Assembly: GCF_031085175.1 (NCBI RefSeq)
Contig: NZ_JAVHUY010000032.1
Location: forward strand, 52,249 to 116,248
Reading direction: 5' to 3'
DNA from: Phytohabitans maris
Lineage (GTDB): Bacteria > Actinomycetota > Actinomycetes > Mycobacteriales > Micromonosporaceae
Length of the DNA: 64,000 bases
The notes below the pieces were generated by a model. That model searched no databases, was not told the origin of the DNA, and worked only from the letters and a program-made list of their open reading frames with translations. Positions 19,895-27,612 of the stretch are shown here, piece after piece (within the stretch, counting starts at the first letter, position 1; every line of letters begins with the position of its first letter). Position numbers and translations under genes: made by a program.

Positions 19895-20021
19895 ACGCTC
19901 CGCTGCGGGGGCGGCCCGCCGCGGGCAGCGTCCCGCGGGAGACCGACCTGAGACGACCCGGTGGTGAGCAGGACAGCGGCGGGTGGGCGACGAGCAGGGG
20001 GCGACAGGCCCGGGCCGGGAG

Positions 20022-21116
20022 CTACGCGGAGCGCGGCAGCAGGGCGGCGGCGTGGCGGCCCGCCGCGGCCGCCGCCAGGAAGTACCAGGGGTCGGCGTCC
20101 AGGCCGCGGCCCATTGTGGACAGTGGGACCGGTGCGGCCTTCAAGGCCGCCTCCAGGCCGTCCACCGGCACCTCCACGACGCGGTGCCGCGCGGCCAACG
20201 GGGCCAGCGAGGCGGAGACGGCGGCGGCCAGGGGCGGTGGCAGGGGCGATGGCACCACCACGTCCGCCGGGGCGAGCGCGACGCGGCCGTACGCCGTGAG
20301 GCTGTGGTGGGAGACGCCCCGGTGGCGTGGCCGGGGGTCGGCGTCCGACAGGCGGAGCGCGGCGACCGGGCGGCCGCCCAGGGCGGCGACCGCGTTCACC
20401 ACCTCGCCGGCCGCGACGCCGCTGAAGCCCCACGCGGTGCCGGTACCCAGGTTGCCGGGGCCCTGCGCGACCACCGTGACGTCCGCGCGGAGGACGTGCC
20501 GGGCGGCCAGCAGTCCGCTGTGGACGGTGGTGGCCTCCAGGTCGCCGCCGAACGACTGGCCCACCGTGACCGTGCCGGCCAGGTGGTCGCGGAGGCCGTC
20601 CAGCGTGCGGGAGAACCAGGCGGGCAGCGCGCCGCCGTCGGTCATGACGTAGGCGACCGTTGTGCCCGGCCGGTCCAGCGCCAGCCCGGCGAGGATGGCC
20701 GGGAGCGCGGAGTGCAGGTCGGCCACCACCACCGGCATGCCGTCGACCGAGTCGACCGAGGCCATGAGCGCGCGGTGCGGGGAGGCCTCCTCGTCCACGC
20801 CGAGCACGATGGCCTGCAGCGGCGTGTAGCGGGCCTTCACCAGGTGTCCGGACTCGCGCGACAGGGAGCCGGGCGGATCGGCGGGCAGGCGGTCCGGCAG
20901 GGCGACCACCAGCGCGTACCCGCCGGTGCCCAGCCCCATCTCCAGGGCGCCGACGTTGAGCAGCACCCGGTCGCCGGCGCGCGGCTCGCCGGTCAGCGCG
21001 GGGTAGGCCAGGGCCCGGACGACCGCCGAGGCGACCTCGACGTCCAGCGTGACCACGCCGCGCCAGCGACGGCCGACCGACGTGACCACACCCGATCGCC
21101 AGCGAACGGCGCCCAC
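20022..21116 (-). CDS. DUF3866 family protein
   Basis: About 364 aa from the GTG at 21116. Visible: N-terminal RWRSGVVTSVGRRWRGVVTL, GDRVLLNVGALEMGLGTGGYALVVA, PVVVADLHSALPAILAGL, VVAQGPGNLGTGTAWGFSG and GVSHHSLTAYGRVAL, all characteristic of the DUF3866 family, which sits near pafBC in many actinomycetes. Function unknown; soluble. An in-frame extension to 21257 exists, but it is mostly a copy of an intergenic repeat, and GGAG lies just upstream of the GTG at 21116, so the shorter start is preferred. Confidence 0.8.
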   Translation of the reverse strand: MGAVRWRSGVVTSVGRRWRGVVTLDVEVASAVVRALAYPALTGEPRAGDRVLLNVGALEMGLGTGGYALVVALPDRLPADPPGSLSRESGHLVKARYTPLQAIVLGVDEEASPHRALMASVDSVDGMPVVVADLHSALPAILAGLALDRPGTTVAYVMTDGGALPAWFSRTLDGLRDHLAGTVTVGQSFGGDLEATTVHSGLLAARHVLRADVTVVAQGPGNLGTGTAWGFSGVAAGEVVNAVAALGGRPVAALRLSDADPRPRHRGVSHHSLTAYGRVALAPADVVVPSPLPPPLAAAVSASLAPLAARHRVVEVPVDGLEAALKAAPVPLSTMGRGLDADPWYFLAAAAAGRHAAALLPRSA

Positions 21117-21180
21117 CCACGCTCCACCGCTCGGCGCTCGTCCGGCGTCGTGCTCGATCTCCGTAGCCTCGCGACCGCAC
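21117..21180 (-). repeat. REATG-unit interspersed repeat, copy upstream of DUF3866
   Basis: Read on the minus strand it contains CGCGAGGCTACGGAGATCG and CGAGCGCCGAGCGGTGGAGC, the same words as at 37495-37557 and twice at 56848-56995. It ends exactly at the chosen start codon and supplies its GGAG. Confidence 0.7.
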
Positions 21181-21257
21181 CCGACGAAAACGCCACGCCC
21201 CGCTTCGCGCTGCTCCGCGTTTCCGCCGGGGCCCGCATTACCGCTCATGACGGACAC

Positions 21258-22235
21258 CTAACCACGGCGCCTCGTCGGGTCGAGAAAGACGTACCGGATG
21301 CCGGCGTAGCGGTCGCGCAGCCGGCGCTCGGCCACGTCGGCGGCCTCCTCGATCTCGGCGCCGCTGGCGTCGTCGGCGAAGTCCACCTTGGCGGCGACGA
21401 GCACGTCGGTGGGGCCGAGCTGCATGGTGAGGACGGTGTCGATGCGTTCCACATGCGGGATCCCGGAGAGCTCCTCGACGATCATCCGGCGGATCCGCGG
21501 GGTCGCCGCCCGGCCGACCAGCAGGGAGATGTTGGTGCGGGCGAGCGTGGTCGCGGCGACCAGCAGGAGCAGGCCGATCGCGACCGAGGCGAGGCCGTCC
21601 CACAGCGCGTCGCCGGTCGCCTGGGCCAGGCCGAGGCCGGTGGCGGCCAGCAGGAGCCCGACCAGCGCGGCGCTGTCCTCCAGGAACACCGCCTTGATCG
21701 TGGTGTCCGGCGTCACCAGCAGGAAGCGGGCCGGGGTGACCCGCCACCGGGTCGCGGAGGCCCGCACCTGTCGCACCGCGCGGGTGAGGGAGATCGACTC
21801 CAGGACGAACGAGACGCCGAGCACCACGTACGACACCGTGTAGTCGCCGCTGTGCTCGCCGGAGCGGATCGTGGTCACGCCGTGGGTGACCGAGAAGCCG
21901 GCACCCGCCACGAACGTGAACACCGCCGCGATGAACGCCCAGACGTAGCTCTCCTTGCCGTACCCGAAGGGGTGTCGCTCGTCGGCCGGCTGGATGCCGC
22001 GCCGCAGCGCGGTGAAGAGCAGCACCTCGGTGGTGGTGTCGGCGAGCGAGTGGGCCGCCTCCGACATCATGGCGGACGAGCCGGAGATGAGGCCGGCGAT
22101 CAGCTTGGCCGCGGCGATGGCGAGGTTGGCGGCGCCGGCGACGATGACGGTGCCGGTGCTCTCCGCGGCGCCACCCTCCTCCGCCAGGCGGGCGTTGAGG
22201 TCGACGGGAAGGGGAGTGGCGCGGCTGTCCGACAC
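21258..22235 (-). CDS. Cation diffusion facilitator transporter
   Basis: 325-aa inner-membrane divalent cation/proton antiporter. CDF signature in the second helix: GSSAMMSEAAHSLADTTTE, with the metal-binding HxxxD pattern; RHPFGYGKE follows, then TM segments to about residue 215 and a cytoplasmic ferredoxin-like domain (RIRRMIVEELSGIPHVERID). The metal cannot be told from sequence. GTG 22235 is chosen because the upstream in-frame stretch is low-complexity and overlaps the pafB promoter region. Divergent from pafB. Confidence 0.88.
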   Translation of the reverse strand: MSDSRATPLPVDLNARLAEEGGAAESTGTVIVAGAANLAIAAAKLIAGLISGSSAMMSEAAHSLADTTTEVLLFTALRRGIQPADERHPFGYGKESYVWAFIAAVFTFVAGAGFSVTHGVTTIRSGEHSGDYTVSYVVLGVSFVLESISLTRAVRQVRASATRWRVTPARFLLVTPDTTIKAVFLEDSAALVGLLLAATGLGLAQATGDALWDGLASVAIGLLLLVAATTLARTNISLLVGRAATPRIRRMIVEELSGIPHVERIDTVLTMQLGPTDVLVAAKVDFADDASGAEIEEAADVAERRLRDRYAGIRYVFLDPTRRRG

Positions 22236-22313
22236 GACCAGATTGTGCCCCACTCGGGGGAAGCCGTCCGGGGGACGCGGCGTGGGGGAGGCGTACGGGC
22301 GTGCGAATGGGGC

Positions 22314-22319
22314 TATTGT
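22314..22319 (+). promoter_or_regulatory. Candidate -10 box (TATTGT) of leaderless pafB
   Basis: TANNNT in GGCTATTGTCTG, 7 nt before the GTG of pafB, with no Shine-Dalgarno. The 91-bp gap is shared with the divergent transporter gene. Confidence 0.5.
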
Positions 22320-22326
22320 CTGTGGC

Positions 22327-23319
22327 GTGTCGCGGTCACGCACGGAGCGCCTGGTAAACCTGGTGATCTGTCTCCTGTCGACGCGGCGGTTCCTGACCGC
22401 CGCGCAGATCGCCACGACCGTGCCGGGCTACGAGCACGACCCCGACGACCCGCGCGACCACGAGGCGTTCCAGCGCAAGTTCGAGCGCGACAAGGCGGAG
22501 CTGCGCGAGCTGGGCGTGCCGCTGGAGACCGGCACGGCGAGCGCGTTCGACACCGAGCCCGGCTACCGGATCGCCGCCCGGGAGTACGCGCTGCCCGACA
22601 TCCAGCTCGAGCCCGACGAGGCCGCCGCCGTGGGCATCGCCGCGCGGCTGTGGCGGCACGCGGGGCTGGCCGCCGCGGCCTCGTCCGGCCTGGCCAAGCT
22701 GCGCGCGGCCGGCATCGACATCGACCCGTCGGCGACGCTCGGCGTGGAGCCGGTGGTCACCGTCGACCCGGCGTTCGCGCCGCTCACCACCGCCGCGCGC
22801 GACCGGCGCACGGTGGCTTTCGACTATCGGGTACCGGAAGGGGACGCCCCGACCAGCCGCCGGCTGGAGCCGTGGGGCGTGGTCTGCTGGCGCGGCAGGT
22901 GGTACGTGGTGGGGCACGACCTCGACCGCGAGGCGACCCGCTGCTTCCGGCTCTCCCGGATCGTGGGGCAGGTGCGGCTGACCGGCAAGCCGGGTTCGTA
23001 CGAGCCGCCCGCCGGCGTCGACCTGATCAGCCACGTGGCCCGCTGGTCCGGTCCGGTGGAGCGCACCGGGCGGGCGACCGTGCTGGTGCGCCCCGGGCGG
23101 GCGGCCGGGCTGCGCCGCTGGGCCCGCGAGGTCGAGCCGACCGCCGACGGCGACAAGCTGGTGCTCCCGTTCGCCGACCCGGACGGGCTGGCCGCCTCCG
23201 TCGTCGGGTACGGCGCGGACGTGCGCGTGCTCGACCCGCCCGAGGTGCGCGAGGCGGTCATCCAGCGGCTCAAGGAGATCGCCACCCGCCACGAGGCGGC
23301 GTCGGTGAGCGCCCGATGA
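22327..23319 (+). CDS. pafB: DNA-damage transcription activator subunit PafB
   Basis: 330 aa. Winged-helix N-terminus (SRTERLVNLVICLLSTRRFLTAAQI), then a WYL domain (RTVAFDYRVPEG, WYVVGHDLDREATRCFRLSRI) and a C-terminal WCX extension. PafB with PafC forms the heterodimer that, in mycobacteria, drives the LexA-independent DNA-damage response; it binds damage-induced ssDNA through WYL (known for the family). The ATGA overlap with pafC fits equimolar production. Confidence 0.93.
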   Translation: MSRSRTERLVNLVICLLSTRRFLTAAQIATTVPGYEHDPDDPRDHEAFQRKFERDKAELRELGVPLETGTASAFDTEPGYRIAAREYALPDIQLEPDEAAAVGIAARLWRHAGLAAAASSGLAKLRAAGIDIDPSATLGVEPVVTVDPAFAPLTTAARDRRTVAFDYRVPEGDAPTSRRLEPWGVVCWRGRWYVVGHDLDREATRCFRLSRIVGQVRLTGKPGSYEPPAGVDLISHVARWSGPVERTGRATVLVRPGRAAGLRRWAREVEPTADGDKLVLPFADPDGLAASVVGYGADVRVLDPPEVREAVIQRLKEIATRHEAASVSAR

Positions 23320-24266
23320 CGGCACCCTCGCGGGCCTCCGCCGACCGGCTCGGCCGGCTGCTCAACCTCGTGCCCTACCTGCTGGCCCGCCCCGGCATCG
23401 AGCTCGCCGAGGCCGCCGCCGAGCTGGGCGTGAGCGAAAAGCAGCTGCGCGAGGACCTGGAGCTGCTGTGGGTGTGCGGGCTCCCGGGGTACGGGCCGGG
23501 TGACCTGATCGACATGGCGTTCGACGGCGACCGGGTCACGATCACGTACGACGCGGGCATCGACCGCCCCCTCCGGCTCACCCCCGACGAGGCGTTGGCG
23601 CTGGTCGTGGCGCTGCGGATGCTCGCCGAGACGCCCGGCATGGCCAACCGCGACGCGATCGAGCGCACCCTCGCCAAGCTGGAGAGCGCCGCCGGCGACC
23701 TGACCAGCGCGCCGGTCGAGGTGCGGCTGCCCGGCAACGCCGACCGCCTCGACACGCTGCGCGGCGCGGTGGAGCGGCGCCGGGCGCTGCGGATCACGTA
23801 CTACACGGCGACCCGCGACGAGCTGACCGAGCGGGTGGTCGACCCGATCCGGGTACTGGTCGTCGCCGGCCGGGCCTACCTGGAGGCGTGGTGCCGCCGG
23901 GCCGAGGCGGTGCGGCTGTTTCGGGCCGACCGGATCGACGCGCTCACCGAGCTCGACGAGCCGGCCCGCCTCCCCGGCCAGGTGCGGCTGCACGACGTGA
24001 GTGGCGGCGTCTACCAGCCCGGCCCCGAGCTGCCGCTGGTCACGCTCCGGGTAGGGCGCGGCGGCCGGTGGATCACCGAGTACTACCCGTGCGAGGACGT
24101 CCGCCCCGACGGCGAGGAGTGGCTGGTCTCGCTGCGGGTGGCCGACCTGTCCTGGGCCCAGCGGTTCGTGCTCGGCCTCGGCCCGGACGCCACCGTGGTG
24201 GCACCGGCCGACCTGGTCGAGCGGGTGCGCCAGCAGGCGGGCGCCGCCCTCGACCAGTACAGTTAG
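23316..24266 (+). CDS. pafC: DNA-damage transcription activator subunit PafC
   Basis: 316 aa. Same architecture as PafB: winged helix (RLGRLLNLVPYLLARPGIELAEAAAELGVSEKQ is the HTH region), central WYL domain (ALRITYYTATRDELTERVV, YLEAWCRRAEAVRLFRADRI) and WCX end. The start overlaps the pafB stop. Followed after 5 nt by a small membrane protein gene, so the pafBC-tatAC operon is continuous. Confidence 0.93.
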   Translation: MTAPSRASADRLGRLLNLVPYLLARPGIELAEAAAELGVSEKQLREDLELLWVCGLPGYGPGDLIDMAFDGDRVTITYDAGIDRPLRLTPDEALALVVALRMLAETPGMANRDAIERTLAKLESAAGDLTSAPVEVRLPGNADRLDTLRGAVERRRALRITYYTATRDELTERVVDPIRVLVVAGRAYLEAWCRRAEAVRLFRADRIDALTELDEPARLPGQVRLHDVSGGVYQPGPELPLVTLRVGRGGRWITEYYPCEDVRPDGEEWLVSLRVADLSWAQRFVLGLGPDATVVAPADLVERVRQQAGAALDQYS

Positions 24267-24271
24267 CGGCT

Positions 24272-24529
24272 ATGGTCCTGTGGATCGTGATAGCGGCGGT
24301 GCTGGTGGGGCTGCTGGTGCTGGTCTCCGCCGCGGGGGCCCTGCTGGGGCGCCTGGGGCCGCTGCGCCGGGCCGCGACCACGCTGCTGCGCCGGCAGGCC
24401 GAGGCGGAAAAGCTCCAGGCGGCCGCGTCCACGCTGGCCGAAGAGGCGGAGACGCTGCGGCTCAAGGTCGAGATCACGCAGGAGCGGCTCGCCACCGCCA
24501 AGGTCAAAGTCCGGCCCCGCAGCCGTTGA
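24272..24529 (+). CDS. Small membrane protein with C-terminal coiled coil
   Basis: 85 aa: one TM helix (VLWIVIAAVLVGLLVLVSAA) at residues 2-22, then a basic and heptad-like helix (LRRQAEAEKLQAAASTLAEEAETLRLKVEITQ region) to the end. Unrecognised; it could tether or pair with another membrane protein. Only 5 nt after pafC and 70 nt before tatA. Confidence 0.7.
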   Translation: MVLWIVIAAVLVGLLVLVSAAGALLGRLGPLRRAATTLLRRQAEAEKLQAAASTLAEEAETLRLKVEITQERLATAKVKVRPRSR

Positions 24530-24556
24530 CGGTTCGCCGCCAGACGCACGTACGAT
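24526..24556 (+). promoter_or_regulatory. Candidate tatA promoter
   Basis: TTGACG at 24526-24531 and TACGAT at 24551-24556, 19 nt apart (long but usable), in the 70-bp gap before tatA. Confidence 0.4.
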
Positions 24557-24599
24557 AGGGCTCGACAGTCCTCTCGACTCTCAGCAACTGGAGCTTTCC

Positions 24600-24875
24600 A
24601 TGGGCGCCCTCAAGCCGTGGCACATCGCAGTCCTCGTGGTCGTGCTGGTCCTCCTCTTCGGCGCGAAGCGGTTGCCCGACGCGGCCCGGTCGCTGGGCCG
24701 CTCGTTGCGGATCATCAAGGCCGAGACCAAGCACCTCACCGACGACGACGAGCGCGACCTCGCCGAAAAGGCGGACGCCCAGCACGGTCGCCAGCCGCTC
24801 CCGCCGACGTCGACGGAGCAGCGCCCGGCCGCGCCGGTCCAGGACCCGGTGCAGCGCACCCGCGACGTTTCCTGA
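24600..24875 (+). CDS. tatA: Sec-independent translocase subunit TatA
   Basis: 91 aa. Short N-terminus, one TM helix (HIAVLVVVLVLLFGAKRLPD carries the FGAKRLP hinge), amphipathic helix (AARSLGRSLRIIKAETKHL) and an acidic/Pro-rich tail. Forms the pore for folded Tat substrates in the membrane. Encoded 15 nt before tatC. A likely client in this window is the Tat-signal oxidase at 43493. Confidence 0.93.
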   Translation: MGALKPWHIAVLVVVLVLLFGAKRLPDAARSLGRSLRIIKAETKHLTDDDERDLAEKADAQHGRQPLPPTSTEQRPAAPVQDPVQRTRDVS

Positions 24876-24890
24876 TCCGCGGCGCTCCCC

Positions 24891-25826
24891 GTGGCGTTCT
24901 CCCTCCTGCGACGCGGTCCGAGCAATTTCGAGCGTGCCGCTGACGGCTCGATGACCCTCATCGAGCACCTGCGCGAGCTGCGCACGCGCTTGTTCCGCGC
25001 CTCCCTCGGCCTGCTCATCGGCTTCATCATCGGCTTCGCGATCTCGAAGCGCGTGATGGACATCATGGACAACCCGTACTGCCAGCTCGAGGCGGCGCGG
25101 GACCCGGAGACCGGCAAGTGCATGCTGCTCCAGCTCGGGCCGGCCGACTACCTGTTGCTGCAGCTGCGCATGTCGCTCTGGCTCGGCCTGATCATCGCCG
25201 GGCCGATCTGGCTCTACCAGCTCTGGGCGTTCATCGCCCCCGGCCTGCACCGGCACGAGCGGCGCTACGCGTACGCGTTCGCCGGCGTCGCCGCCCCGCT
25301 CTTCGCCGCCGGTGGCTTCCTGGCGTTCTTCGTGGTGCACACCGGCCTGGAGTTCCTGCTCACCATCAGCCCGGACAACGTGCAGACCACGCTGGAGGTC
25401 GGCAAGTACTTCTCGTTCGTCACCAACCTGATCCTGATCTTCGGGGTGGCGTTCGAGTTCCCGCTGATCATCCTGATGCTCAACTTCGTCGGCCTGGCCA
25501 GCGCCCGGCGCCTGCTCGGCTGGTGGCGCATCGCGATCTTCGCGTTCTTCGCGTTTTCGGCGATCGCCACCCCCACGCCCGACCCGTTCGGCATGACCGC
25601 CCTCGCCGTGTGCCTCTCCCTGCTGTACTTCGCGGCGGTCGCGGTCGCGTTCGTCAACGACCGGCGCAAGCGGCGGCGGCAGGAGAGCTTCGCCGGCCTG
25701 GCCGACGACGAGGCGTCCCCCTTGGAGTACGACGCGGACCCCGTGGAGGCGGGCGAGCCGCTCGATGCCGTGGCGCCGGTGCCCGCGCCGCTGCCGATCG
25801 AGCGCCGCTACGACGAGACCACCTGA
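24891..25826 (+). CDS. tatC: Sec-independent translocase subunit TatC
   Basis: 311 aa receptor for twin-arginine signals. MTLIEHLRELRTRLFRA is the conserved TatC start motif (about residues 21-37; the GTG at 24891 adds 20 residues), followed by six TM helices with YLLLQLRMSLWLGLIIAGP and FAFSAIATPTPDPFGM. The C-terminal 60 residues are an acidic Pro-rich extension. The stop overlaps the next ATG. Confidence 0.95.
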   Translation: MAFSLLRRGPSNFERAADGSMTLIEHLRELRTRLFRASLGLLIGFIIGFAISKRVMDIMDNPYCQLEAARDPETGKCMLLQLGPADYLLLQLRMSLWLGLIIAGPIWLYQLWAFIAPGLHRHERRYAYAFAGVAAPLFAAGGFLAFFVVHTGLEFLLTISPDNVQTTLEVGKYFSFVTNLILIFGVAFEFPLIILMLNFVGLASARRLLGWWRIAIFAFFAFSAIATPTPDPFGMTALAVCLSLLYFAAVAVAFVNDRRKRRRQESFAGLADDEASPLEYDADPVEAGEPLDAVAPVPAPLPIERRYDETT

Positions 25827-26719
25827 TGAGCGGCGACCTCGTCGTGCTCGCCAACCCGGAGGCCGGGCGCGGGCGGCACCGTGACCTGCTCCCGCGCGTG
25901 CTCGACCGGCTCGCCGAGGCCGACCTGCCGGTGCGGGTGCTCGACGCCCGTACCCGGGAAGAGGCCCAGGAGGCGTGCCACCGCGCGGTCGCCGACGGCG
26001 CGGCCGCGATCGTGGCGGTGGGCGGAGACGGCACCGTCCACCTGGCGCTGCAGGCGGTTGCCGGCACCGACCTGCCGTTCGGGGCGGTGCCCGCCGGCAC
26101 CGGCAACGACTTCGCGGTCGAGACCGGCGTGCCGGCCGAGCCGATCGCCGCGGCCGCCGCCATCGCCGGCGCCGTCAAGGCCGGCCGCACCCGGCCGATC
26201 GACCTGGCCCGGCTGACCGGCCCCGGGCGGGCCCCGATGTGGTACGGCTCGGTGCTCGCCGCCGGCTTCGACGCCGTGGTCAACGAGCGGGCCAACCGGA
26301 TGAGCTGGCCGCGCGGTCCGAGGCGGTACGACCTGGCCATCTTCGTCGAGCTGCTGCGCCTCAAGGCCCGGCGCTACACGATCCGCCTGGACGGCGAGGA
26401 GCAGGTCCGCGACGCCGTGCTGCTCGCGGTCGGCAACTGCGCCAGCTACGGCGGCGGCATCCGCATCGTCCCCTCGGCGGTGCCCACCGACGGCCTGCTC
26501 GACGTGGTGCTCGCCGACGTCGGCCGGCCCACGCTGGTGCGGCTCAAGGGCAAGACCTACAAGGGCACCCACGTCGAGCACCCCCAGGTCCACACCTACC
26601 GGGCGCGCACGGTCGAGATCGAGGCCGACGGCATCACCACGTACGTGGACGGCGAGCGGGCCTTCCCCCTCCCGGTCACGATCACGGCCGTGCCCGGCGC
26701 CGTCCGCCTGCTCAGCTAG
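25826..26719 (+). CDS. Diacylglycerol/lipid kinase family protein
   Basis: 297 aa. Catalytic NAD-kinase-like fold with VVLANPEAGRGRH, the nucleotide loop VAVGGDGTVHLALQAVAG at about 66 and PAGTGNDFA, as in DgkB/YegS kinases. C-terminal beta domain with IRIVPSAVPTDGLLDVVLAD. Phosphorylates a lipid at the membrane surface; substrate not determinable. Overlaps the tatC stop by 1 nt and is convergent with the HAD gene 16 nt away. Confidence 0.9.
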   Translation: MSGDLVVLANPEAGRGRHRDLLPRVLDRLAEADLPVRVLDARTREEAQEACHRAVADGAAAIVAVGGDGTVHLALQAVAGTDLPFGAVPAGTGNDFAVETGVPAEPIAAAAAIAGAVKAGRTRPIDLARLTGPGRAPMWYGSVLAAGFDAVVNERANRMSWPRGPRRYDLAIFVELLRLKARRYTIRLDGEEQVRDAVLLAVGNCASYGGGIRIVPSAVPTDGLLDVVLADVGRPTLVRLKGKTYKGTHVEHPQVHTYRARTVEIEADGITTYVDGERAFPLPVTITAVPGAVRLLS

Positions 26720-26735
26720 CCCGCCCGGGGACGCG

Positions 26736-27467
26736 CTACGGCGTCGTGAGGTCGAGGACGGCGGCGAGGCCGTTCGACTTGCCGGGGTCGGCCGCGGGGA
26801 GGACGAGGGCGGCCAGGCCGGCGCGGACCGCGCCCGCGTCCGCCGGCGTGTCGCCGACCATCAGGGCGCGCTCCGGCTCCACGCCCAGCGCGCCGCACGC
26901 CCGCAGGAAGATCGCCGGGTCGGGTTTGGTCCGCCCCACCTCGTACGACAGTACGTAGGCGTCGACCAGGCCGGCGAAGCCCCAGGCGTCGAAGAGCGGC
27001 CGGATGTCGAACCCGACGTTGCTCACCACCGCCACCGGTACGCCGGCCTCCTTGAGCGCTATCAGCGTGCCGGCCGTGTCGGCGTAGAGCACCCAGCCCT
27101 CGGGGCGGAGCAGCCGCTCGTAGAGGGCCTCCTCGAACCCGTCCACCCCCGCGGCCACGGTCGCCGCCAGCCCGGTGTACGCGGCGCGGTGCGCGTGCTC
27201 GTACAGGTCGCGCTCGGCGAACGCCTCGGCCAGGTGGGGCGGGACCCGGTGCGGCAGCGGCCCGCCCGCGCGCCCGGCGGTGACCAGCCGGTCGGCAAGT
27301 ACGGTGGCCCGCCCCCGGTCGAGCGCGACTCCGCACTCCTGCGCCGCCGCGACCACCCATTCGACCGGGTCCTCCACCTGCGCGAGCGTGCCGTGGAAGT
27401 CGAACAGCACCGCCTCCAGCGGCGAGCGGGTGGGTCGGGAGTCGGGGAGGGCGGTCTGGTCCGGCAC
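26736..27467 (-). CDS. HAD superfamily hydrolase
   Basis: 243 aa. Motif I VLFDFHGTLAQ (the usual second Asp, DxD, is replaced by His: DFHGT), motif II VVSNVGFD, motif III Lys in GRTKPDP and motif IV MVGDTPADAGAV. The His replaces the general acid Asp, which makes simple phosphatase activity uncertain; some HADs with DxH/G patterns act on other substrates. GTG 27467 is chosen; the open frame further upstream overlaps the helicase on the other strand. Confidence 0.82.
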   Translation of the reverse strand: MPDQTALPDSRPTRSPLEAVLFDFHGTLAQVEDPVEWVVAAAQECGVALDRGRATVLADRLVTAGRAGGPLPHRVPPHLAEAFAERDLYEHAHRAAYTGLAATVAAGVDGFEEALYERLLRPEGWVLYADTAGTLIALKEAGVPVAVVSNVGFDIRPLFDAWGFAGLVDAYVLSYEVGRTKPDPAIFLRACGALGVEPERALMVGDTPADAGAVRAGLAALVLPAADPGKSNGLAAVLDLTTP

Positions 27468-27600
27468 GTCCGTGACCCTACCGAGTCGCCCGGTTGGTCC
27501 CGTAAGCCGACCCGCGCAATGCTCGCCGCGGATCCAGGTCAGGCCGGACGCCGCCGACCCCGGAACGTGGCGCGACCTGAATGTCGGTGTACAGGCAAGA

Positions 27601-27606
27601 TAAATT
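27601..27606 (+). promoter_or_regulatory. Candidate -10 box (TAAATT) of helicase gene
   Basis: AT-rich hexamer directly before ATG 27607 and 6 nt before ATG 27613; the latter spacing is that of the other leaderless candidates here, so ATG 27613 is preferred. Confidence 0.45.
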
Positions 27607-27612
27607 ATGGGC

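Noticed and set aside
19571..19967. Several long ORFs over the tandem array
   Set aside because: They arise because a 19-nt period keeps all frames open; the translation is a repetitive polymer with no gene-like properties.
20022..21257. Longer DUF3866 protein starting at 21257
   Set aside because: The extra ~47 residues are a translated interspersed repeat; GTG 21116 has GGAG and starts at the conserved RWRSGVV segment.
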